Positions 1 through 13,400 of a stretch of DNA of 64,000 bases are shown here, piece after piece (the first letter of the stretch is position 1; the number at the start of each line of letters is the position of its first letter). A program made the position numbers and the translations under genes. Source of the DNA: Branchiostoma floridae (lineage: Eukaryota > Chordata > Leptocardii > Amphioxiformes > Branchiostomatidae); assembly GCF_000003815.2 (NCBI RefSeq), contig NC_049988.1, forward strand, positions 20,581,180-20,645,179. Reading direction: 5' to 3'. The notes below the pieces were generated by a model. That model had not been told where the DNA came from and searched no databases. It saw nothing but the letters and a program-made list of their open reading frames with translations.

Positions 1-490
1 TATATCCCACATGTTGGAACAAGGCCATAATTTTCAGCAAACAGCAATAAAAGTGGTGTTCAAAAAGCCGCCATGGCGACACGTGCACATGGGACCTGAC
101 ATTGGTTACTGTGGTTTGTGGGTTGTTTATGTTTGCCACTGCTAGAGATGTCCCATATGTCCGACTATGACCTCAGTTACCTTAAACAGTAGTTAATAAA
201 AAGGAGTGTTTTAAAACATGGCGTCGAGTGCACACACTTTTACAACCACATGGAAAGATTACACTTTTTGTTTTGGTTTGTAGCTTTTGGTACTGCTAAA
301 GATGTCCCATATGTCTGACTATGACCTTAAACAATGTCAATAAAAAGGGATGTTTGAAAACATGACGGTGACGAATGCACACACTTTTACTAGCCCATGA
401 AAGGAATTGACACTTCTTGTTTTGGTTCGTAGCTTTTAGCACAACTAGAGATGTCTCGCATATTGGAGCATGGCCACGTCAAACAAACTG
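1..490. repeat. Tandem repeat of about 160 bp, three imperfect copies
   Basis: A unit containing 'gctagagatgtcccatatg', a run like 'caataaaaaggga', 'gcacacacttttac' and 'ttgttttggttcgtagc' recurs at about 140-300, 300-440 and, degraded, from 440. It probably lies in an upstream intron of the + strand adaptor gene, because the first exon I can support begins at 2163. From 490 to about 1640 I see only AT-rich intron-like sequence with no credible exon. Confidence 0.6.
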
Positions 491-1654
491 TAAAAGTTTA
501 CTACTGACCATAAAATCCCCAGTGACATTTCACCAGCTGTTAGCTAAAGTCATCCCAGGCCATGGTGTAATACAAAATGTAGTTCAGTCGTAAAGTACAA
601 TGTAGCCACAATATTTGCAAAATGCCAAGGACAATATTGTGTATTTTCCCCCATGCAATTCTTATTAGTGCCACAACACAGCATTGTTTTATCACAATAT
701 AGAGTGAATGTATCTTGGTATATTGGTTATCTACCACACAGAACGTTTTGGTAGTTATTGATTGATTTCAACATCGTCTTGATTAAGAAGTTTTCCCTTT
801 GTACCAACACTCAAATTTTGCTTTTGATTAGTCTAAGGGGGCGGTGATGTTAGCTTTGGATGCAAAAATTTGAGAATGAACTCCATGTAATTTCTTTGAA
901 GAACGTTAAGTATTTTTTTCTGTCAGTATTTACACTTAGTCTAGCTAACAATATTTTTTTCTTTATTGAATAACTGGGGATCTCGATGTCAGCTGTTGTA
1001 ATATTGCACTATAAACATGTTTTGATGTGAAAATTTGAGACCCAAGTCCACGTCAGTACATTGGCCTTATTGACATTTGGCAAGAGGACTATATCAACTG
1101 TCGAGGGAATTGTTATAGGCAAGGTTGAATATTATCATGCCATGGTAGAGTTTGCACAATGTGAGGTGTTTGTTGTTACTTGGACCCGGTAGACTCCATG
1201 TATGTTTTTAGACCCAAAGTTGTTTGGAATTGCCAGACAAGAGTTTTGCCCTTGACTTTAGATAGTCAGAAACATTATTAGAGAGTCTTGAGATTGTGGC
1301 AACTGGCTTCCTTACTTTTTTCCCAAGGTATAGACGGCAAAATCTTGGTTTCTCCGTTCTTCTTGTGTTGTTCCTATGATGTTGCTTGTAAAAGATCTGC
1401 GTAGAAAATGTCTTTCTATTTTGTATTTGTCCTTTGATGACATCCTCAAACTAACATGTATTGACAGTATTTTTCCCAGAGTTTTCAGTGTGAAGATTGC
1501 CTTACAGTGATGTATTCTTTGCACCATTGAGGACCAAGACCAATATTGATGTATGTTGTTTCAGATGAGTTAGGAAAGAGCCTGTCCAATTTACGTATGA
1601 CCTTCCTAGATAATACGTTTTTAGTAATGACCATATTGATGTTTGTCATTCCAG

Positions 1655-2351
1655 AGAGGTACAGGACCGAGCGTGTCTGAAGATCCATGTCCCCGGGTTA
1701 GCGGACACCCTGCCGATGTACCACACTCCCTCCCCCAACTCCACAGTGTTGATGTTTGTTTGTTTGTTTGTTTGTTATTCCAGAGAGGTGCAGGACCGGG
1801 CGTGTCTGAAGATCCACGTGCCCGGGTTAGCCGACACCCTGCCGATGTACTACACTCCATCCCCCAACTCCACAGTGTTGATGTTTGTTTGTTTGTTTGT
1901 TGTTGCAGAGAGGTACAGGACCGAGCGTGTCTGAAGATCCACGTGCCCGGGTTAGCCGACACCCTGCCGATGTACTACACTCCATCCCCCAACTCCACAG
2001 TGTTGATGTTTGTTTGTTTGTTTGTTGTTCCAGAGAGGTGCAGGACCGAGCGTGTCTGAAGATCCACGTGCCCAGGTTAGCCGACACCCTGCCGATGTAT
2101 CACACTCCGTCCCCCAACTCCACAGTGTTGATGTTTGTTTGTTTGTTTGTTTGTTGTTGCAGAGAGGTACAGGACCGAGCGTGTCTGAAGATCCACGTGC
2201 CCGGGTTAGCCGACACCCTGCCGATGTACCACACTCCCTCCCCCAACTCTACGCTGTCCTCGACAACTGTCTCCAACGTGAGCCTGGTAATCGAAGAGGA
2301 CGGAACCGACTCGGTCCGGAACGGCCCCTCCCCACGTCCTGACATGGCCAG
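1655..2351 (+). repeat. Junction-spanning minisatellite: five tandem copies of a 3' splice site plus exon start
   Basis: A 125-129 bp unit (T-rich 'tgtttgtttgtt' intron tail, CAG acceptor, first ~90 nt of exon 1) is repeated with exon-like starts at 1655, 1784, 1909, 2034 and 2163. Only the last copy continues into the full exon and its donor at 2351. The spacing between the copies at 2034 and 2163 is 129 nt, a multiple of three, and the sequence between them is open. Using the 2034 acceptor would therefore insert 43 residues in frame. The other three acceptors shift the frame. Confidence 0.9.
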
Positions 2352-5300
2352 GTAAAGACATTAAGCATTTGTTGAAGATAACCTCTCTCTCTATATATGT
2401 TGATACAGTTTGTTTTGTGTAATATCTTTATGCAATCATGTAGTAATAACTGAGACGACTACCATCTACCCTCACTTGTATGAGCAGCCTTTTAGCTAGC
2501 CATGCATCCAGGCATCTTTCGGCACAGGCATCTTTTCGCAAGCTGTTCTAAAAATGATAAAAAATTTGATGCACTTGACACCCTTACACAGTTGAGCAGA
2601 CCCTCTGACAAGCATGAAATTCTGATTAACCAGAGATTGACTCGGTACATGAGTTAAAGTTAATGTACAGTGTGCCAATACTGTTTATCATGTCTGCATT
2701 TTCCAATACTGATTTGGTACACCTTTAACATGCAGAAGGGCAGTCATATCATATAATTTTTTTTCATCGCTATTTCAGACACAGTCCCCGGTACCAGACA
2801 GCTGTGCACAACACGTCCCACCAGACCTACCAGATGATCAAGCAGAGCAACGAGCAGAAGATCCAGCAGCTCAGCAACCACGTCTCAGAGTCAGGCAGCT
2901 CATCGGAGCACAGCACGCCCAAACAGCAAAGTCCGCAGTCTACAGTACAGAGGCAGCCACACCCGTACCAGGTAACACACCTGTACACACGCCTGTACAC
3001 ACACCTGTACACACACCTGTACACACACCTGTACACATGAGCACAGCACGCCCAAACAGCAAAGTCCACAGTCTACGGTACAGAGGCAGCCACACCCGTA
3101 CCAGGTAACACACCTGTACATACCTGTACACATACCTGCACACACACCTGTACACACACCTGTGCACATGAGCACAGCACGCCTAAACAGCAAAGTCCAC
3201 AGTCTACAGTACAGAGGCAGCCACACCCGTACCAGGTAACACACCTGCACACACACCTGTAAACACACCTGTACACACCTGTACACACACCTGTACACAC
3301 ACCTGTACATACACCTGTACACACACCTGTACACACACCTGTACACACAAGCACAGCACGCCCAAACAGCAAAGTCCACAGTCTACAGTACAGAGGCAGC
3401 CACACCCGTACCAGGTAACACACCTGTACATACCTGTTAACCTGTACACACACCTGTACACACACCTGTATACACACCTGTACACACACCTGTACACACA
3501 CCTGTGCACACACCTGTGCACACACCTGTACACATGAGCACAACACGCCCAGACAGCAAAGTCCACAGTCTACAGTACAGAGGCAGCCACACCCGTACCA
3601 GGTAACACACCTGTACACACACCTGTACACACACCTGTACACACACCTGTACACACACCTGTACACATGAGCACAGCACGCCCAAACAGCAAAGTCCGCA
3701 GTCTACAGTACAGAGGCAGCCACACCCGTACCAGGTAACACACCTGTACACACACCTGTACACACACCTGTACGCACACTTGCACACACACACACCTGTA
3801 CACACACCTGTACACACACCTGTGCACACACCTGTGCACACACCTGGTGTACACCTGAGCACAGCACGCCCAATCAGCAAAGTCCACAGTCTACAGTACA
3901 GAGGCAACCACACCCGTACCAGGTAACACACCTGTACACACACCTGTACACACACCTGTAATCACACCTGTACACACACCTGTACACACACCTGTACACA
4001 TGAGCACAGCACGCCCAAACAGCAAAGTCAGCAGTCTACAGTACAGAGGCAGGCATATAAACAAGTGTGTTTACTCCCCAAAACAAGTTGGTCTTTGTAT
4101 ACATATTCTTAATATCCCTTTTTCCCCTACAGTCCAGAGGCCCCCCACCCCCCATGAGTGGTCCCCCTAAGCCGGCCCATGCTGCCCCACCCCCTCCTGC
4201 GTCCCCGCGGCACACCCAGGGGGGTGCCCCACCCCCTCAACACCAACAGCAGCAGGTGAAGGGCACAATTTGTCAACTGTATTTTCTATGAAAGCTTTTG
4301 ATCATTGAGTTTTCAAGATTCAGTTCAATTTATGACACATTTACCTTTTACCTGTATTTTCAGGTGAGCCGACAGCAGACAGCGTACTACGTGAGCCAGT
4401 CTCAGGCCGCGCCCCAACACAGCATACAGCCTCCACAACACGGCGGTCCCTACCCACAGCAGAGTTCCCCCCACCCCCAGCAAGGATCTCCCCACCCTCA
4501 ACAGGGACCTCCCCACCCACAGCAGGGATCCCCCCACCCTCAACAAGGATCTCCCCACCACCCACAGCAGAGTTCCCCCCACCCCCAGCAGGGTGCCCCC
4601 CACCCCCAGCAAGTAGGCCCCCACCCTCGGACCTCTCCCCACTCCCCACATGTGGCACAGCAGCACGCGACCTACGTTTACTCTGCACAACAGGTGGGTA
4701 GGGCAGTTGTATACTTTTCTTCTGGGGAAAATTTATGTTTTAGATACATGTACCATAACTGACAGCTACTTGTAATACCACTACTAGGCATTTTCATCAT
4801 TTGGTTAGCTGAATGTACTGTAATGAAAAACGAAAGTTGGATGAAAGACAGTTGGTGTTGTCTGTAACGTCTCCCTGTTTGCAAAACCTTTCAAGTTAAG
4901 AAACTTTTGTATTGAGTGTGCTCTTTATTCTTTCTAGTCTGTGTGGTGTCACTTTTTTATTCTTTAAAGTTTGCCAAATGGCAATTTTGACTTTTATTTG
5001 CTGTACAATGCATTTGAAGTATGTTTGTTGTACATCAAAAGCCCCGTGCAAAAGTTCATGCATGACAGTGAGATGAATCCTTGCTTTTGCTGTAGGTGCC
5101 ACAGCAGAGAGGACCCCCACCCCAAGGTCATCCACAGAGAGGTACCCCGCCCCAAGGTCGTCCTCAAGGTCATCCACAAGGTCACCCTGGCATGCCAGCT
5201 GGAGTACCCAAGTCAGCTAGCATGCCAAACTACTACCAGCAAAGACCTGCACAAGGTACATGTAGTTCACACCTGTCCATTCCGTTATTCACACATGCAC

Positions 5301-7456
5301 AGGACTCTCTCCAGCTCAAGAAATTTTCTTGTGGGGAAGGACAAGAATTTCATCCCATACATCAAGAAAAATCTGTGCATTATGTCATGAAAGTGATGAA
5401 GATATATTTTTGTAAGATGTAAATGATAGAATGACAATGAGCGAATTGTGCTCCCAACATTGAGTGGGGTGTGGAAAAACTTAATAAAGCTGGCAACAGC
5501 AACCCTTCCACTCACACACCTGTGCTAGGTAAGTATATAGTGTAGTAATACTTATGCCTGCTGCCCATCCTTGGGCATAGACCGCGGACAAGGTGCCTCC
5601 ATGGCTGCTGAAAATGCTGGTGATTAAATGTTTGGAGAGTGTGTTTTTTGCATTTTGCGACTTGCAGTCGCAAAATGCCTTCTGGCCAGTGTAGTCGCCG
5701 TTGTGATGTTGAGATGAACGGACCTGTTCAATCCATGCCAAACATTTGTATACCTGTTAAAACAGGCATTTCTTCAACATGTTCGCACTAGCGCAGTGGT
5801 AAAGTTTACGCATTCTAAACCAATGCACCCGGTTCGAATCTGGGGAGGTAGATTTTTTTCAACTTTTTTTTCTTCTCTTTTACATCCATTAAAATACTAA
5901 TTTTTACATCCATTTGGCCACACCAATTTATTTCTTTGGTTAACGGATTTGCCGCTTCGTTTTTTTGCCGAATAGAAATGAAAATTAAAAAAAACAACTT
6001 AAAAATGCTTATTAAAAAAAAAAAAAAATTAAAAATGCCCCGCAACAGAGCTCACTCAAAAACAGGCAATGTGTAGTGAAATTTGCTGCAGTTCACGCAA
6101 ATTTTAACAGGTGGCGTCTAGATCTGCTGCAGTTCAGGCACATATGTGAATCTCTCCATGCGCCAATATCAGGTTTAGTTACTCTGTTCTATTTATATGA
6201 CATTCTAATAACTAGAAAAAAACGTTCACACACGCAAACATTGGCAAAATGCCAGCTTTTTTAAAAGCACTTGTTTTAAGATAAGTTGTACATTTTGCCA
6301 ATTAGGAAGTTAAGTTCAAATGATTGACAAAATTCCATCTCCTTCGTAGGTCCCCGTCCAGCGGGGCCAGGTCAGCCCCACCCCATCCAGAGGTCGGGTT
6401 CTGCGGGCCCCCCTCCCGCACATGGCCCCCCTCCCGCACACGCAGGGCGGCACCCCGGCCAGAAGATGCACCCTTCCCAGCATGCACCAGCCATGTACCA
6501 AAGACAGACATCGGGGCCTGGCTCAGGTAAGGAGCAGCGCGAGTAGTAACCAAAGAGCAGAGCAAGACATATCTTTTGGGAGGCCAACAGTGAAAATGAT
6601 ATTTGATATCGATGATAAGCTTGCAATATGGATATTTGCCTTATATTGTAGAAAGAGTAGATTTAATGATTGTACTGATGTATCTAACTAGAAAAAAAAG
6701 CTGTTTATCAGTGAGTACTTCAAGACACAGAAGAATTTGGGGTGTAGAAATGCGAAGAAAAATATCAAGGATAGGATAGCAAAAATGCTGTTGTACAGGG
6801 AACAGGTTGCTGAAACAAATTGAAGGAAAAACAGTAAATTACAGAGATACATGTGATATAATGATTATAGACACATGCAGGAGGAAGCACCAGGGTCATC
6901 TGGCATTTAATCCAGGCAGACGCAGCTTTTGTTGCTTAACTTTTCATTTTTAGTTTTCCACTTTTTGCAATTTGTAGAAAAATCTTCAGTTTTTTCTAAT
7001 CAGTTGACTCTTAGTTTTTGTCTTGATTGCTGTTGTGTGGTTTGGTGCTTTCTTGCTACTGTAGACATTAAAACAATAGTTTTTCCTCCCTAACCCCCCA
7101 TTCCTAACCCTCCAATCCCATACCTCCCTCCACCTGCTGACCTTGAATGACCTTCCCTAACGCCCTTATCCCCATCCTTCAATCCCATGTCTCCCTCCTC
7201 CGCTGACCTTGAACGACCTTCCCTAACGCCCCCCTCCCCCATCTCGGGTGGCTGGACCTCTCACTAACCCAGGTGGCTCTCGTGCTTCCCCCGTCATGGG
7301 AGTCCAACCTCGTGGCCGACGCTCTTTACCGCACCTGGCAGGCTCGGACGTGGAGGATGAGGTCATCCAGCAGCTGCGTACAGGTCATCGCCGTGGTTAC
7401 GGGTCGTCACAGACGTCAGGGACGTCCTCGCCCATCGTGAATGACGATGAAGCAAG
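2163..7456 (+). CDS. SRCIN1/KIAA1217: Adaptor gene, exons 1-7: end of AIP3-like region, then Gln/Pro-rich linker
   Basis: The first visible exon encodes 'EVQDRACLKIHVPG', which resembles the 'D-x-x-D-R-S-x-L-K-I' end of the AIP3-like segment in vertebrate family members. Then come a Ser/Pro stretch, a Gln-rich stretch at 2779-2971, and strongly proline-rich exons at 4133-4255 and 4364-4693. The 4364-4693 exon carries about ten tandem 'PHPQQGS'-like heptads. The exon at 5096-5255 continues with 'PQGHPQ'-type repeats. The exon at 7273-7456 contains 'RRSLPHLAGSDVEDEVIQQL', possibly a regulatory phospho-segment (inference only). This part is low complexity and probably disordered. The junctions of its first two exons are embedded in minisatellites (see separate entries). 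Confidence 0.75.
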
Positions 7457-10400
7457 GTGAGACTTAGGACAAAACAAAAGGAAAATTTTACAGGCTGAGA
7501 TCTAAGCTGTACGATTTTTGTATGAAGTAAAAAAAATCACTCAGTAGCTCTGATTGTTATAATATAGTAGACTACTATATGTACTACTTAAAGTTCAGTG
7601 CAACGTCAATTTATCCACTTCTGTTTGGTAAAAAATTCTCTATACTTGCATTTCCTCTAGTTCTGAGAGAGTGTAGATTAACGTCAAAGAGCCAGAAGAA
7701 AAAGGGCTATAATGTAAAAGATGACAAGGGGACTAAGACTAAGATTGGGGCCTTTCTTTTTTCATTGAACATTTTAAACAACTCCAAAATTAAAGCCACC
7801 AAGTTGAATGTTGTATAACTCCTGTCTTGTCTCCCCTGAAAAGCATGTATTTCCCGTCCATAAAACCGAACAGAAAGCGCATGGCGAACATCGAGCAGCA
7901 GATCGCCAGCCTGGCGGGGCTGGTGCAGACCGCCCTGACTCACGGGGAGGACGGATCACCTGTAGCCGGCGCGGTGCCAGGAACCGGTAAGGAGGAGGAG
8001 AAGGGACGCCATCCCAGCGTCACCAGGTCCGAGAGCTCGCACTCAGGATTCAGTGGTGAGTTGGGAAGCTATGCAGAAATATTATTAACTTTCTACCTGC
8101 TGCTTAATCCTATAACAACAAACAGGTACCCTCAAGTTTTGTATCTCAGGATTCAGTGGAGAGTTGTGAAGCCTCAGTCAGTCTGCTAATTTTCAAGTCC
8201 TTCCTGCAGATCTTAATTTCTGTAGCCCATGGGCCACGCAACTTCTTACAACCACTACAACAGAGGGCTAGTCCACTGGTAGTGGTCTGTGTGTTCATTT
8301 ACCGTCTAGTCTTTTCCAAATGTAGAAAAAGCAGTATATGTACCATTTTTCTTGACACACACATTTAAAGAAATTTAGATCAACGATGCTATCATCGACA
8401 AAGGTTAGACGTCCGGGTAACAAGATTCTGGTGTCTTAAACGTCTGACTGTTTCCGAAATCATATCCAGTTGCTAATATTAATAAGTAACTGCTTTTTGG
8501 CAATGTTGCTGTCGATGTCAGTGACAATTTTTGTCTCCCACAGCTGAGAGCGTGAGCACGGTGTCGGGTCGCGCCTCGTCGCCGCTCCCAGACGAGCGAG
8601 TAGCGGAGAAGGCGAAGAGAATCCACCACACGACGCAGGGGCTGAGAGAGCAGCTGAACCAACTCCGCATCATCCACAGACACAACGAGCAGGAGATGAA
8701 CGAGACATTCGAAAAGTAGGGTTGCTTTTTTTCTCTTACCTTTTTTCCTTGGTAAAGCTTTGGATGTGTTTTCTTGTACCAACACTTTTCCTTTCCTGCC
8801 AGTATTTCTGTCTGCCAACTTCCCATTTTTGCACCTGAGCGGAGTGAGGAAAGTTGCATTAAGTGCCTCTGTCAAGGATACAAGATGGATAGTATGGCAG
8901 GATTTGAACCCAGAACCTCAGGGTTTGGGGGCAAACACCCTAGGCCTGCAGTCATGCCACACGGGCCATGTCAGTAAATCATTTGAAGTTCATACAACAT
9001 AATTGCATATTGAACAATTTATCTACATGTAGACAACATTTGACCTTTGCCCTCTGACACAGGGTGAAGCGAGAGATCCAGGTCAGGCTGAGCAGGTCGC
9101 CGAGCGGCAGCATTCACCCCGTCAGGACCCAGAGGTCAAGGGTCGACCTGGAGATGCACAACTACCGGAAGAGAGCTGAAATAGTGGAAAAAAAGCTAAG
9201 GTAAAACCTATATACGACATTGAAGAAAGAAACTCACAGTTCAGTGCATTTCAGGATGCCATTTCTAAGCCTTAAGCATTGTCTAAATTAAATGCTGAGC
9301 AAATCCCCTGTCAGTGACAAGCCTTAAGGTCCAAATCTACACAAATCTACTTCTGTGTTCTGCCCCACTGGCCTGGTGGGATCTGAAGAGATTTGGAGGG
9401 AGCCACACCTTGAACCTGATGTAAAACCACTACCACATTTCTTGAAAAGAGTAGGGGTACGGCCAGTGTGCATTGACATAGGCCAATTGTAACGCATACA
9501 CATGCATTTTACGATCTGTACGTGTTGCGTCCACAGCGAGCTGGAGAGATGGGTTGAGGAGGTCCGTACAGACGTGGTGAACAGACGCTGCAGAGTCAGT
9601 GTGGGTTAGTTAGGGTCAGGTTAGGGTTAGGGTTCAAGTTTAACATGTATGTTATGTTTCCCCTGTAGTGAGCTGGAGAGATGGGTAGAGGAGGTACGTA
9701 CAGACGTGGTGAACAAACGCTGCAGAGTCAGTGTGGGGGACGTGGACGCCATGCTGAAGGCACTAGGCAGGTCTGAGAAGGACTGGAGGGAGCTACAAGG
9801 TAAAGTCTATCATAAGTAATAAATCTTCCATATATTGCCTAAGAGATTGCTTCTTTTCTGTGTGTTGAATACTTGGTTACTTGCTCAAGAAAGACCAACT
9901 AGTACTGCAATTTTATGGTTTTTATTTTGTGTTTGTCTATTGGTGATACTGTCTGTGGGCTCAAGAATTTTTCCCCTTCATCTCTGTTTCATTTCTTTTC
10001 AGTACAATGACAAAGTACAAATCACAAGCATGCCAACTTAACCTCAAGTTAACTTACTACTAATGGTCTATTACATGTGGGGATAGAGACCTTCTTGGTC
10101 CACTCCTTAGACAGCATACAAACTCCTGACTTGTTTCCTTGTCCCCCCAGACACATGGCCAGGGCTGAATGAGGAACTGAAGGCCGTTCTGTCGGCTGAG
10201 ATGGAGGTGGTCGTGCAGGAAGAGAGGTCAGTTGAGCATGCAACTGTTATGTACAAGAAGTAGAAGCAATGTTTGGATGCATCTGTTTGTGTTTCTGCAT
10301 ATCGTAGTATATATCAGCATAGGTTGAGATGTTCTGCTTGCAAGTTGTATGTAGATGGGTTGTGGTAAATGCAGTATTTGGTATCTGTAGATCTTGGGAA

Positions 10401-13400
10401 GACAAAGTTCAGGGTCAATTTTTGTCCTCTAAGGGACTTTCTTTGTTGGAACTAATTGTTGTACAGGTATATGTACATAAAGCATTCGGAACTGATAGCA
10501 CTGGGACTGGGAAACATTGGAAGAGCCCATTGTCTAAAATTCACTTGAAGGTTAGGAACTGGGAAGCCATAATATCTGGTCATCTGTTGTGCTGTGGATT
10601 GTATGATGCCTGAGACAAAATTTTCTTTTTTCTGCAGGTTTGTTAAGGATGAGACAGATAAGGTGGAAGGTGCACTGAAGAGAATCAAGAAACTGACGGG
10701 GACGCTGCACACGTTACAGAGGTGAGATTGGTGAACATATGGTTGAATGTTGATAATTTCTGCAAATTGAGTCATCCCCAAGGAAAGGGAAATCTTTTAA
10801 CTGTTGACACTTAATACAGCAACATATACTATATAGTACATGACAATGATCAATGTAAACAAGTTGCTACAGTCAAGATTTATGAGCCCTTTATGAAACT
10901 CTAACATAAGAATATTTATTTGTCAACTACTGTGAAACGTTTGGTTCTTAAAAGATTGAGTTGGCAAAACCACCAAATGTACTTTTATGATAGAACAACC
11001 AGACTTAAAAACTTTCATTCAATCATCTGTTCCTCCCAAGTTCAGTTTTTGGTTTCAATGTAAACCATAGATTTAATTTTAATTTTAGTCCTGGCCCTGT
11101 TTCCCCCCCAGACTAGCATCAGTACAGGAGCACCGCCCGGCGCAGGTTCCTGTGTTCGAGCAGAAGGGAGAACCTGACCAGGAGAAACTGCTGGAGGAGA
11201 TCAAGGGTCTCACACCGGACCACGAGAAGAGACTGCAGAGCATTCAGGTTGGTCATTTTACCTGTAAAACAACAAAGAACTTCTGAGACTTGCCCTCATT
11301 GACTATTATAGGAAAACCTGTGTTACACAGTCAACGATAATTGTTGATCGTGAGAAGGTCCCACTTTTAAACATCAGCAGACAATTTGTCATGTTAACTT
11401 AATAGATCACCACTTTCTTTTCTAGGTTGGCTGCATGCTTTTTGGGACATATTTGCCACAATGCATGTACATGTAATTAGTACATTCTCTCTTCCAGCCT
11501 CATTGGGAATTATGTTGGGAGTGCTTCAACGCTGAATGTTGGACTTTATATTATTTTTGCTTAACTTATCATAGTTTGGTTTCAGTGAAAACTTCTGTTC
11601 TACTCATGTCATCTTGTTGGTTGTGACCATTTCGTTTTTCGTTTGTGCATGTGATGTGTGTATTCTGTGTAACTTATTCTTTTATCATTATGGTACCTAC
11701 AATGTACATTATGATCATGAATTCTGCAAAGTACATTTAATTGTATTCATGATTTCTTTCACCATTTGTTCTGCTGTTCGTCTGTGACTTTTAAATCACA
11801 CCTGTCCCTCCCTTTATCATCTCCCCCTAGCTGTTGGAGGAAAAACTGCAGCAGAGGCGTGTAGCCCTCCTTGCCGCGTTGTTTAAACCGGACTCGTTTC
11901 GGGCCCGGTCAAAGGTCAAACAGATTCACCTTTCCAGTAGACGAAAGATGGTATAGTGGTGTGATATTGTGGTCATGCGCTTGTGGGTTTGGTGCAAAGA
12001 AAGTGCTAACCCTGGAGTTTTAATACAAGGGACACTGACAAGCTCGATCTAATTTTAATTTAATGGACACTATCTTATTCACCACATCAGCGAATGTCAT
12101 TCCACCGTCTGTGTTCTTGCCTGTCACAGACTTTTGAGTGCGAAACACTAGAAGCATCAGTCTGTATCTGTACGTTTGTGTGTACACGGTGTAACTCACA
12201 TCATATCAAATCACAGGATTCCTCCTTCTGTAAGTCTGTGTGTGTATCACTGCTTCCAACCTCAAACCATGGTACTACTCCTCACATTTTGTAAGGGCAC
12301 AAGTTCAGCATGGGCTGTGTGAACTACAGTTAGTAGAACCTTGGTATAGACACACTGGTCTGACAGTACAGTAGGGTTCAGACCAACAGACCCATGCTTG
12401 ACACGTGCCCCCTACCCAACAGGCCTCGCCCCAGCCCGCCAAGCCTCCCGAGGACACCGCGAAACCCGAGAAGGCAAAATCCGAGAAGGCGGAACCCGAA
12501 CCCAAGGAGTCGTCCGTGTCTGAAACAGACAGCTCTCCATCCAAGGAGGAACAGATGACACTAAGTCCGTCTTCGACGTCAGTGAGCTCGGAAACGACCT
12601 CTACCGGACAGTCCGACCTTCAGGAGTCCCCGCAGGACCAAACCAAGGTGCCCTTGGCCTGCATGACCTTGAGAATGACCTTGAGAAGAAAAGAACACAT
12701 TAAATCTGCATGATTGGTCAGCGATTCTTACCCATTGCCTCGCACCAGCGCAAAATGAAGTTTTGGGCCTACGTTTTGCTAAGCATGGCATGTCTTGAGT
12801 TGGTTGGCAATGACAAATCGTGATTACATGTACAAGTCTGTGATCACAATCTTAAAAGATATAGGTACAGATAGGCAACGTAGATAATATACGAGTTGTT
12901 TGCATGGGTTGTACGTATGCCAATACCGTAGTGTGGAGTGATATGAGTAATGAGTTGCCAGACCAGTCAGTGACGTTTTATAGGTGTTGCTGGCATGGTA
13001 GATATTCATGTACAACAAGAGGCAAAGCCCAAACAGGTTATTATAATGGTTATAACTTATATAGGAAATATGATATTAGTCAAACCACTGTTTTTCTAAC
13101 AATCTTCACAGCTGAAATTTTGGGTCTTCATCTCTTGTTGTGACCAAAAACATAATTATTATAATTCCAGTAACTTCACCTAACCATGTATAGAAACAGT
13201 CACTTGGGTGTGCCCTAACTAACCACCTAATGTGTGTCAGCACCGTAACACATTTGACTCAGGGACTCTGTGATAACCTCCGTACCAACCTTCTGTACTA
13301 ACCCTTTTCCTGACAGGACTCTCCCGCGGTGAAGGCCACACCCCGTCCACTTCCATCCCCAACCAAGCAGCAGGCACGAGAGCTACCCCTTAAGAAGAAG

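Noticed and set aside
2900-3955. Long minus-strand open frames rich in 'CVQVCVQVC'
   Set aside because: They are translations of the 'cacctgtacaca' spacer and repeated exon end, appear in several frames, and have no homologue or start context.
2905-4050. CRISPR-like array
   Set aside because: Regular repeats are explained by exon-end plus donor duplication in a eukaryotic gene. The spacers are simple repeats and no cas genes exist.
5780-5852. Functional tRNA gene
   Set aside because: A and B boxes are present but the acceptor and D stems do not pair; a SINE head or pseudogene is more likely.
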